From Owenia fusiformis (lineage: Eukaryota > Annelida > Polychaeta > Sabellida > Oweniidae), in assembly GCA_903813345.2 (NCBI GenBank), contig CAIIXF020000005.1:7879375-7943374 (forward strand): 64,000 nt of DNA. The letters are read 5' to 3'. A model generated the notes under the pieces. That model ran no database searches, was not told the origin of the DNA, and worked only from the letters and a program-made list of their open reading frames with translations. A program made the position numbers and the translations under genes. This document shows, in pieces, positions 24,641 to 34,658 of the stretch (its first letter is position 1; every line of letters begins with the position of its first letter).

Positions 24641-24870
24641 GTGATATGATTTGCATACAAGAAAAGAAAATTAATTGTTTGTTTTATCTTCACGATCAAT
24701 CGTATTTGGTAAAAAGATACAAGATTACAACTGGTGTTTCATTGAGTCTTTGACAGGGAAAAATCATTCTGATTTATCAGAGCCCCTCTTTACCTAACGC
24801 TTTTGAACTATTCCAAGAGGATAGTGAAGGCTGTGGATCCCACAATGGGGAAAAATGAAATATCTGCAAG

Positions 24871-24927
24871 GATTTTGCGCTTGACGTATATACTGATCTA
24901 TTAAAAGCGTTTGACACGATTGATTGT
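24871..24927 (+). pseudogene. LINE reverse transcriptase scrap
   Basis: A short frame reads DFALDVYTDLLKAFDTID, resembling the reverse transcriptase motif in which FxDLSKAFDT carries the first catalytic Asp of non-LTR retrotransposons. Flanking frames are broken. Too short for a clade. Confidence 0.35.
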
Positions 24928-25254
24928 ACTATTAAAGGCAGAATCAGATCTATAGGGGGGTGACAAACTGGCTTCTAGACATTTCACTCCTTTGAGTTTT
25001 CACTCCTAGACTGTTCACCCCCCCCCCCCCCCCGGGGTTCACCCCTTCTGGATATTTCACCCCAAGACGTTTCACAGCTTGGATATTTCACCCCTTACCC
25101 TACTATCACACCAAACTAGTTCTCACTACGTTAATAGGGATAATTTGGGAAATTATTGGCATACGTGAAACCCATTTAAAACAGCATTTTTCTTTAAACA
25201 ACTTTATTTTTTCAACCCTTACCCTACTATCACACCAAACTAGTTTTACACGTT

Positions 25255-25600
25255 TGGTGATGACACACGTTGAATTCAACTGTGGCGCCATTCTCAATAA
25301 ACACGCCCGGTGATCGTGAATATGGGACGGAGGGGGGGGAGCAGGCAATTTCTGCTAGGAAATTCAACAAATCTAGAAGATTTATTTTTTCAAGAAAAAG
25401 TTTACTATTGAATTGCTAAATGGATAGGCGCACGGTATGGTAGAATATGTTAGGTTTTCTGGTTTTTTTTGCTGAAACGATACGCATCTAAGGTATGAGA
25501 TCTATTAAAAAAGGCGCAAGGCCATCAACAGGCACAAATCAACGTTTTTGCTATAAATCAAGCAACAATGGTCTGGACGACCTGTAATAAATACTTGTAA
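25255..25600. repeat. Dispersed repeat, inverted partner at 31330-31570
   Basis: Contains a G run, GAGCAGGCAATTTCTGCTAG, GGCGCACGGTATGGTA and AAATCAAGCAACAATGGTCTG. The reverse complement of these words, in order, is found at 31330-31570. Ends not precisely set. Confidence 0.7.
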
Positions 25601-26246
25601 GTGATGTAGAAATTGAATAAGACTAAAATATAGACATATGTGCCTGAAATGCAAACGGAGTCGTTTTAAAAGAAATACCGTAAAACCAGTCTAATCTAAC
25701 AGGTGTTAACATACAGGCATGTGAGTCAGTGGGAGATAACATGCAAAATTGGGACGAGAAAAAGGTGTTCACATTGAGAGGTGTTCGGATTAGAGAGATG
25801 TTCGTATACAGGTTTACTACACTACACATTGGTCTCTTGAAATGCTTTTTATTGTTATTGTCTGATGTAGCCCAACTTTCATAATGCTCAAATAAATTAA
25901 AATTGAAAATAAATCACCATTAATCGAATCAATAATCTGATGATGTAGGCTTACCTATCCATTGAATTGAATTGAATTGTAAACAACGTGTATCAGTGAC
26001 ATGTTCTCCATTGGTTTAAAGTGGCAATAAAGGATATCGAACGCCATATCAACCCAATTTCTCCCTTTTAACCCCAATTTAGTCGTGATAAGAAGAATTG
26101 ATGTCTTATTGTACATGCAGAAAATGAACGATTGAAGTTTTAACAATAAAAATCAAAGCACTATTGAAATGAAATCAGAACTGTTGGATTTTTTAGAAAA
26201 AGGCATGACAAAGAGCTGAAGAGTGTTATGACCAAAAAACTTCAAA

Positions 26247-26740
26247 AATATATCAGAAACAAGTCAAATTCTTTACTTCAGAGAATTTTTTTTTTTAATT
26301 TATTGAGACTTTCGACTAATATCCCTTAGTCTTTTTCAAAATATAACAGCATGTATACATTTATGTGACGTCATAAACAGACAATGGAAAATTTAATTAT
26401 GTAACAAATGACCTAGTAACCTAAAAAATCACAACAACAAAAAACATAGATACGAAAAAACGAATGACCTAATAATAACCTTAAGATAAATATATCATCG
26501 TTATGGTAACAATTAAACTCAAATATTACTATTGCATACTTTGCTATACCATTCTTAATTTACAATATTTTATGATACAAATTGTCCAACTGATACCCAT
26601 TATCTCTGTTCATTTTAGGTTGCATTGTTTTAATATGAATTGCTTCCTTAACCCTACGTTTAAGATCATGATCATGATCATGATCATGATCATGATCATG
26701 ATCATGAAGTAAAGAATTTGACTTGTTTCTGATATATTAA
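26247..26740. mobile_element. Non-autonomous element with about 30-bp inverted ends
   Basis: Left end ATATCAGAAACAAGTCAAAT then TCTTTACTTCA; right end TGAAGTAAAGAATTTGACTT then GTTTCTGATATAT, complementary over about 33 bp. A T run follows the left arm and a hexamer microsatellite abuts the right arm. No coding sequence. Confidence 0.75.
26664..26706. repeat. (GATCAT)n microsatellite
   Basis: Seven perfect GATCAT hexamers, each self-complementary as ATGATCAT, so the run can also fold on itself. Confidence 0.9.
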
Positions 26741-26787
26741 CCAGAGAGATGAACTTACATAGGACTATTCAAAAATATACTTTTGTC

Positions 26788-26854
26788 ATAACCATTCACC
26801 ACTGTTTTCCAAAATATGGTCACAATAGTCACAAAACAGTGGCAATTGGTTATG
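26788..26854. repeat. Hairpin upstream of KLHL10-like start
   Basis: Arms CATAACCATTCACCACTGTTT (26788-26808) and AAAACAGTGGCAATTGGTTA (from 26833), about 100 bp before the ATG at 26961, so within the likely promoter or 5' leader. A regulatory role is only a guess. Confidence 0.5.
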
Positions 26855-26960
26855 ATGTCACACTATGAATAAAAATAAAAGTAACGTCCAGTAGAGTTTG
26901 ATGTAACAATCGTATTGAACGAGACAATGAATTCATTTTAAAAATTGGGCACACTTCAAA

Positions 26961-29900
26961 ATGCCGGATGTCATATTTCAAGAACTCATGGCGCCGAAGC
27001 TGAATTTAGCCCATGGATTGGATAAACCAATGTCAAAGGACAAAACGAGGACGAAGTTAATCGGAGATACGCATCTACCATTTGATGTTGAAGTGCTTGA
27101 CGAAATGCGTAAATCGGGACAATTGTGTGACATAGTATTGTTACCAAATGATGCAAAGACTGAGTTCCACGTACATGGGGCCCTTTTAGCCGGCTGCAGT
27201 GGGTACTTTCGTAACCTTTTTACCAAACGATGGATGTTTGGAGATAAACAAAGGATAAACGTTCCCGAAGCAACGACGGAAATGTTAGCTCTTATCATCA
27301 ACTATGCGTACAGTAACCGACCATGTGTAACGTCCAAAAATGTAGAAAAACTACTGCCAATAGCACGGGATATAAATTACCCAGGTCTCCTCGAAGAATG
27401 TTGTATCTTCTTGGAAGGAATGTTGGCACCAACAAACTGTGTAGGTATTGAAAAATTTGCAGCATATTACGAATGTCCAAACCTCAAGGAAAAAGCACGT
27501 CAGTTTCTTTTGGTGAACTTTCATGAAGTTGCACGGGATAGTAATGAACTATTAACTTTGAGTTATTCAGAAATAGAATCCCTTATTTCATCTAGTCATC
27601 TGAATGCGTATTGTGAAGAAGAGGTTTTCGAAGTAGTTACTCGTTGGGTAGAGTATGACTATTTTAAGAGACAGTCACGTTTGCACGACTTACTCAAACA
27701 CGTCCGATTGGGATTAATCCAGACAGACTACTTTTTCGAGAAGATATTTAGACGAACTATTATCTTGGAAAACCTCCACATGCTACCTTGCATCCACGAG
27801 GCGTGGGATTTTATTTGTGATCTTGATCGAAATGGGAATCAGAACGTCGACCTGGAACAACCCCTCGTGAAACCCCGAATCCCTAATGACGTTCTGTTCT
27901 GTATAGGCGGCTGGAGTGGTGGTGGACCTATCACCGCCTTTGAGACGTATGACACAAGAGCCGATCGCTGGTTCCGGAAAAACAAATACGAGGACACAAG
28001 CGCTCGAGCATATCATGCAGTGGTGACTATCAACAATAAAATTTACGTCATTGGAGGGTTTGATGGGACATCTTATTTTAGTAGCGTGCGTTGCTTTGAT
28101 CCGGTTGAAAAATGTTGGAGTGACACAGCTCCGATGCACCAGGCAAGATGCTACGTAGCGGCGGCAATTTTAAACAAAATGATATACTGCTGCGGTGGAT
28201 ATAATGGACGGGCACGTATGGCTACAGTTGAACACTGGAACCCAGCAACTAACCAATGGACACTTGTTGGTAATATGAACCAGAAAAGAAGTGATGCAAG
28301 TGCCGATTCCTTTAACGGTTAGTCAAAGACACTGATTAGTCGATTAAAACATTTTGAAAATCCAACACGACATAAAATATGTTGGTCACATGGAACAGAA
28401 TATTTCACCATAATGGAGGTAACTTGGTAAATTTTTGATGGAACGAATGTCATCGAGTATTTTTCATTTCTGTCAGGTTTTACCATTTCCATATTTTCTC
28501 ACCTAAAGCCCGGTATACACCAATGGGGCAAGTTGGGACCTCCATAGACTTAACATTGCGTGGGACCTCGGGGGACCTTTTGGGATTTTGCCCCATGAAG
28601 TCCGTGGGACTCCATGGGACTCCGTGGGATTTTGCCCCATCTTGCCCCATCGAGTCCCATGAGGTCCCATGAAGTCCCACGTGGGACTCGGTGGGACTCG
28701 ATGGGGCAAGATGGGGCAAAATCCCACGAAGTCCCATGGAGTCCCATCGAGAATGAACATGTTCATTCTTTTCATGGGGCATCGTGGGATTTTCGATCAT
28801 ATGACGTGTTGTGTGAAGCCCGGCATACACCAATGGGGCACGGTGGGATTTGATGGGACTACATGGGGCTTGATGGGACTCCATGGGGCATGATGGGGCA
28901 AAGTCATCAAGGTCCCGTGGGATTTCGTGGGATTTGATGGGGCAAATTGGGATTCGATGGGGCAAGTGGGATTTTGCCCCATTGGTGTATACCGGGCTTA
29001 AGTCTTTATTTATTGAGCATCCGATATAATACATTTTCCACTTTATTAAAATGGACGATTGACGTACAAACCCCTCCAGGAGGTGTTCTTTATTATATAC
29101 CGATACAGATATATTAAGCATTTTGGGATCCACATCCTTTATCACTTGGAGTACAAATAAAAGCAGACATCACACGAGTTGAGCCTACGATTCAGCCAAG
29201 TGCTATACATTTTGATCCAGAGTCATATATATCGTGTTTCCATTGCAGATGTGCTGTACGTGGCAGGGGGATTCGACGGGGACAACTGTTTAAATTCATT
29301 GGAAATGTACGAACCAGCGTTTAATCAGTGGACAACACTGACGCCGATGCAGAAACGACGTAGTGGATTGAGCGTCGTGACGTTCGACGGTGAAATTTAC
29401 GCACTTGGTGGATTTGATGGTGTCCGTCGAATGTCTTGTGGTATGAATAAAGAACTCCTCATTATAAGATAAACTAAAATATAATGGCAAAATAAAGGCT
29501 CATAATTAGATTACAGTTTACTTGTTGACTAACAGTCATCAGTAAAAGTTATATTATCGATCTTGTTTCTTGTTGGGTTTCTTTAAAGTTTTTAGTCACC
29601 CTTCCCTTTGGCATTTGTGCTTATATAAATTTTTCAGCGAGTACGTTTCATTAAATCTACCTGATATTAATTTGACAAAGTCTCTGTCAGGTTTTATGTT
29701 ATTTTGAATTTGAATTTACAGGTGAGAGGTTTAATCCTAGCAGTCAGACGTGGACAGACATTCCGCCTATGTACACCGCCCGCAGTAATTTCGCCGCGGT
29801 CATCTTGGACGGCATGATCTTTGTCATTGGAGGGTTTAATGGTAAGGAGGAAACAAGTGGTAAAAGTAGGCCTTTAAAAGTAGAGTTAATTCATCGAAAA

Positions 29901-30440
29901 GCTGTAGTCAATGATGCAATTGTAAAAATTCCCATTTCAATTTCAGGTTCGTATACCATTCCTCATGTAGAGTGTTTCGACTCAACGTCCGAGCAATGGT
30001 ACGATGCTACAGATATGCACGTCAATCGTAGCGCCGTTAGCGCATGCGTCATACGTAACCCAGCTTCAATTGCAGAGTTCACCTATTATGGCAATATGAA
30101 ACAATCTGCAAGATCTGGGAATTCCTTGAATCTGTCAAAGAGTAATAGTAGCAACGCTGAATGCCCCCTGATTGAAAATCCCGGGGCAATTCTAGCCGAT
30201 GTGTTTAGTACGCACAACTACGCAGAACACGATGATGCTGCTAATGGGGATAATGCCGGGGATGACGGCGCAACGGGAGATGATCGTGCCGAGGTTGACG
30301 CTACCTCAGAACAAATGGAGCAAGACATTTCGAACGATGGAAACCAAGGGGATGATACTGTTCCACATGATGAAAACAACAATCCAGTGATTGAGCCAAG
30401 CAATGTTCGAGAAGTCGTTGAAATGGATGATAATGTATAA
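26961..30440 (+). CDS. KLHL10: BTB-BACK-Kelch protein, KLHL10-like (4 exons)
   Basis: Predicted substrate adaptor of a CUL3 ubiquitin ligase; mammalian and fly KLHL10 work in late sperm development. Exons: 26961-28317, 29249-29440, 29722-29841, 29947-30440 (TAA), about 720 residues, phases agreeing at every junction. BTB domain about residues 50-153 (LCDIVLLPNDAKTEFHVH), BACK about 158-262 (EEEVFEVVTRWVEYD), then six Kelch repeats from about 312, opening with VLFCIGGWSGGGP, a KLHL10-like feature, and showing GGFDG, GGYNG and GGFNG turns. The last repeat ends VECFDSTSEQWYDATDMHV, also KLHL10-like. After it comes a tail of about 120 residues rich in Asp, Asn and Glu, which makes the protein longer than vertebrate KLHL10 (about 608). 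Intron 3 (105 bp) lacks stops, so a 755-residue retained form is possible. Confidence 0.9.
28506..28999. mobile_element. TIR element with TGGGAC/ATGGGGCA core
   Basis: Ends AAGCCCGGTATACACCAATG (left) and the complementary CATTGGTGTATACCGGGCTT (right). An internal copy of the end (GAAGCCCGGCATACACCAAT, about 28817) suggests a dimer or self-insertion. The interior is simple iterations of TGGGACTCCATGGGAC and ATGGGGCAAGATGGGG; a perfect palindrome GAATGAACATGTTCATTC lies at 28751-28768. It sits in intron 1 of the KLHL10-like gene; open frames here are repeat artefacts. Confidence 0.85.
29842..29946 (+). other. Stop-free in-frame intron (exitron candidate)
   Basis: GTAAGG donor and TTTCAATTTCAG acceptor bound 105 bp (35 codons) with no stop in the coding frame. 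Removal joins GGFNG to SYTIPHVECFD, matching the family; retention inserts 35 residues in the last Kelch blade. Confidence 0.7.
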
Positions 30441-31329
30441 AAATGTGGTCGTTGAACACGCGAACATAAAGAATATTACAACTTCACTAGGTCTCAAAGA
30501 AATGTCACTTTTGAAAGAGTTCATCAATAACCGTGTCCTTGAAATCAAAGAAACTGCAAGAAGCGATTGTTGAAATCAAGAATACAGGTTGACTGGGTAA
30601 ATTGTACACCTCCAATGGAGAAGAAGAACAAGGAGCAAGATTTGCAGAGGACAAATGAGTAGACAATTTACCCAGAGTAACATCAGAGTATAAGTCAATG
30701 GTTGTCTTTTTATCCCAACATTCATATAAGAGATTTTCCATCAGCGGTAGGTGGACAAGGTAAATTGTAAACTTCGATGTAAATCAATCTTTTATGTTAA
30801 TTAGCTAGGCTAACTAAAAATGTTTACTGAAATCGAACTACTAATAATGAGGTTATCGGATCGAGGTTTTAAAACGTTATTTCTTGATTCCACTTATTGG
30901 ATATACACGTAGGCCTGTTGTTTTTGTTTTTGTAATACAAAATAGTTACATTGGAGATGTTATTGAAATTGTAAACCCGCTCTCATAAAACATAAAAAAT
31001 GAATCGAAGCGTCTAGTTTGAGTTGTGTAAAGCACAAGAAATCACTGTTTAATTTTGATCTTTGAGACTCTCTCTTGGCTATATATTTTTCAGTAAAGAG
31101 TCTGAGTACTAGTATATATGAGCTGTGAATACCACAACTGGTAAATGGGGATTACGTATGAAATATAAAAATATTTGAACGAACATTCTTTTGTTTAATA
31201 ACTAATTTTTCATCCCTGTACTGATAACTTTCAATAAGTAACACGTCCGAAGTCGGAAAATGTGACGGAGGGGGGGGGGGGGGGGTAGGCAATTTCTTAT
31301 TTTGTAAATTCAGCAATTGCATTAATTTT

Positions 31330-31570
31330 GTTATGATAACTTCACTTAAAGTTATTACAGGTCGTGCAGACCACATTGTTGCTTGATTTATAGCAAAAAA
31401 AGCTTATCGGTTCAAAAACATCTTAGAAGACCTAACATATTTTACCATACCGTGCGCCTGTCCATTAGGCAATTCGATAGTAAACTTTCTCTTCAATTGG
31501 AAAAAATAGATCTTCCAGAATTGTTGAATTTTCTAGCAGTAATTGCCTGCTCCCCCTTCATGGGGCCTAT
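31330..31570. repeat. Dispersed repeat, inverted relative to 25255-25600
   Basis: CCATACCGTGCGCCTGTCCA, TTCTAGCAGTAATTGCCTGC and CATTGTTGCTTGATTTATAG are reverse complements, with few changes, of words in the copy near 25255-25600. The two copies flank the KLHL10-like gene in opposite orientation. Confidence 0.7.
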
Positions 31571-32159
31571 AGTATCATAATATCATAATTATGAAGCAAC
31601 TTGGCTCAGGTCCGTAGCCAGGGGGGGGGTTCAATGCCCCCCCCGCCTGGCCCAAAAAAAATGTCAAAATCATGCAGTTTTTCACCATTCTGAGCAATTT
31701 TTAAGTGATTTTGGCCATTTTTGGACCAAAATTTTCACAAGTGAACCCCCCCTGGAATTTTTCAAAAAGTGAACCCCTTGAGTGATTCCCTACCCTTTGC
31801 AAAAAAAATCAAAATTTTCTTGACTGATATGTGTATTTTCATTTTCTTGAAAAATATAGTGAATATTTTTGTAAAAAATATGATTTCTGGCTCATTTCTG
31901 TAACCACTCCCATCATGGCAGATTATTTGTGAAAAGTGTTCTTTAGAAAATGTAGTAAATAAAGCCTTAAAAACATTTTTCAAGTAGTACTATGTAAGTG
32001 AATTATGCATAATGTAATCCCTACTGAAATGTATCCAGCAGATTTATGTGTGATGATGCATGATATGTGGCATAAAAAGGGATTATAATCCAGACCCCCA
32101 TTATTTACCCGTCTCAATTGAACATGAACCATGGTTCATTGAATGGACAAATTCACTGG

Positions 32160-32256
32160 GAGCTGTGTTCTCCACCACTTTTATTTTTAGCTGTGCAGAT
32201 CCAAAATTGAATTAGGCAACATTTCCAGTCGCAAAAAGTGGTGGAGAACACAGCTC
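32160..32256. repeat. 23-bp-arm inverted repeat
   Basis: GAGCTGTGTTCTCCACCACT continuing TTT (32160-32182), and its exact complement at 32234-32256. About 97 bp overall, the size of a minimal MITE. Confidence 0.8.
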
Positions 32257-32468
32257 ATATAGTTTTTTGGACTTCTTTGGTATTTTTTCTAAAACATTTC
32301 TGCCACCATTTTGGATACAATGCCACCTATTTGGGAGTTGCCAGACATGAAGGCTATCAATTTTCAAAAGATTTCCTAGGTGACTCTCTCCATGATGCCA
32401 AAGACTTGCCTTTATCCGAGGATAGTGATACTGGCATGGAATAGTTTTAAAATAACTAAAATATCTGT

Positions 32469-32696
32469 TAGGGGTTGGGTCAAAATATCGATGTCAATCG
32501 AAAAACGTAATTAATTTCATTAGGGGGAGGGGGTCAAACACTGATTTCATTAGGTGACGGACATCGATTTTCGTTTTCCTGGGAATTTCAATTTTCAAGA
32601 TTATTGGTTTTGTTACAAGGGGGAGGGGGGGGGGTTAGACCTAAATAAATTAATTACGTTTTTTTGACGGACATCGATATTTTGACCCGACCCCTT
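32469..32696. mobile_element. MITE with AGGGGTTGGGTC ends
   Basis: About 45-bp imperfect terminal inverted repeats beginning AGGGGTTGGGTCAAAATATC and running to AAACGTAATTAATTT; about 228 bp in all, G-rich interior. Confidence 0.85.
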
Positions 32697-33758
32697 AGAA
32701 ACTGTACATTCAACTTTCAGCAACTGTACCTATTGGTACCCATAGAAATTCAATAAATACTAATGAATATGTTGTATCAAAGCTTTAGCATATTAATATC
32801 AAATATATCACTTTTTTGACAGTATACCAGTACATGTATTTTGACTAAAATATTTTCAAACATTTTCCTTGTGTTAAGTATGGGGCAAATACTACTCAAA
32901 GGCTATTAAGATACCTATTCCCAATGGAAATAAATGTAAAGTCAGGTTTAACTCATGATTTATTTTATTTAGGTATGTTTAAGGAAATTACTTGATCATT
33001 AGATTGATTTTACCAACTTGACCTATTTGCACCCAGTGACCTCATTGGCTCATCATTTGACCTAATTTTGAAATATTATTGTGAAGTACATTTGTGAGGA
33101 TACTCTAGATGCAAAATAAGTTTGATTCTGATGGGGGCAGAAAAGGGGGTCTGTTGGGACGGTACCTTTTGTGGAGACTATGAGTCTGATTACACTTATA
33201 TGATTGACATAAGATTGTGTTTTGGCAGTCGTCGAGCACCATCTATATTCCATAGATAAACGCAAAGTGTGAGATAGAATCCTTGCAGCTAATGGAATTA
33301 AGGCTATGGCCTATTTATACGATTTCTGTGTTATATCAGACAGGTGACGAAATGGATTTTACAATTAAATTACTGCGCCAACTACGGTTTGCTATCAGCT
33401 GGAAAAAAGTCGAATAATATGTCCACACATAGCTAGGCAATGTGTTTCTGGATTCCAGCCAAGCCAGAACATAGTATTTCATATAACTGCACTGCATTAT
33501 ATAATCAATCACCGCATCCAAGGTAATTCGTTGAATGATTGTATGGTTGTCAAGGTGACAACTGATTCTACAAATTGAAATTGATGCCAAGGCTTGAATT
33601 GATGCTTTTGCCAACTTTACCCTTTTCATTGAAAATATGTTATTTTAGTTTATTAGTTTAGTTTAGTTTATTTATTTATAGTGGTCAGTCTTAGAATTCA
33701 ATTATAAAATATAAACAATTTTTTTTCCTTCTAGCGATTTCATATCTCTTAGGTAATC

Positions 33759-34307
33759 CATGGCGTAGAATAATGGAAATAACGTCACAACGCATGCGCG
33801 TAAATCGACATTTCATGGTCCAAAGATTTCAATGGAGAGCAGTCTTCATCAAAATTTAAAATCTTAATAACTTTTTAGCAAATAATTTATTTTCTTAGGA
33901 TTCAACGGATCCTTGTTAGACCCAACGAAGTGTTCATTTTGATATATAAAACAGCAAAATCCATCAACAGATCTTTCGGCCTTTTAATGATTTAATTTTC
34001 GGGATATTTTGCTAAAATCCCCCATTGGCCGCCATTATAGACTTTGAAAAAACCTAAATCCTCATCATTTCATATCAATCGTTAAGTGATCTAAACAACT
34101 CCAATCGCTTAGGATTCAACGGATTCTAAGAGATCAAAGCTAATACAATATGTTGAAAACCCCCGTTTCAATATTTGCCGCATAATCTTTCGGCCTTTTA
34201 GGTTATAAATTTGTCAATATTTTGATTTTCGACCATTAATGACGTACTTGGATCCAAGATTCATTGTCCCGGGATTCATGACGCTATTTCCATTATTCTA
34301 CGCCATG
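33759..34307. mobile_element. MITE with CATGGCGTAGAATAATGG ends
   Basis: 22-bp terminal inverted repeats, CATGGCGTAGAATAATGGAA and its complement, about 549 bp apart. The interior has a partial direct duplication: AGGATTCAACGGAT near 33898 and 34111, and CTTTCGGCCTTTTA near 33973 and 34187. Confidence 0.8.
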
Positions 34308-34592
34308 CTCAGGCGTTGTTTCCTCGACTGCATCCCCGCTGAGTGGACATCCAGAGTACGAGACGATACGATACGATACGATATACTAGTATATACAAAA
34401 TAAATAAATTATGATATAATCATGATATGAATGATGTGATAAGTTTGTAAGATTATTTATAGATGGCAGGTCAAATCGAGATAATTTTACAATTTTTTCA
34501 CGAGTGTTTTCGTTTCAGTACAATCCTTGCCTAGTTGCCCATTCAGTGAAATCAATCAAAGTTGGAGAAGTTGTGCGGAGACCGAAGATCGA

Positions 34593-34633
34593 ATGAAGAT
34601 GGATTTTAAACGGACATGAATGTCAGAAAGTAA
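34593..34633 (+). promoter_or_regulatory. Two overlapping upstream ORFs before NCKX
   Basis: ATG at 34593 opens 8 codons ending TGA at 34619; ATG at 34616 shares the ATGA and opens 5 codons ending 34633, 25 bp before the main ATG. If this leader is transcribed they could damp or tune translation. The transcript start is not known. Confidence 0.4.
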
Positions 34634-34658
34634 TCAGAATTAAAAAGAAACATCAAGA

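Larger units (their letters stand above)
24511..26960. other. Intergenic, sulfotransferase 2 to KLHL10-like gene
   Basis: Holds the LINE scrap, a degenerate TTTCACCCC run with a long C tract (about 24955-25100), one copy of a G-tract repeat (25255-25600), an inverted-repeat element (26247-26740) and a hairpin just upstream of the KLHL10-like start. No gene recognised. Confidence 0.6.
30441..34658. other. Intergenic, KLHL10-like gene to NCKX
   Basis: Holds poly-G runs (31268-31286), the inverted partner repeat (31330-31570), a lone TCCGTAGCCAG end with G run (31610), a hairpin (32160-32256) and two MITEs (32469-32696, 33759-34307). There is a short TTTAG/TTTAT microsatellite at 33641-33680 and a GATAC run at 34360-34380. 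No gene recognised. The NCKX promoter should lie in the last few hundred bases. Confidence 0.6.

Noticed and set aside
28480-29145. 221-codon minus-strand frame in KLHL10-like intron 1
   Set aside because: Made of SPTESH/GTSWDSMG iterations of the TIR element; not a gene.
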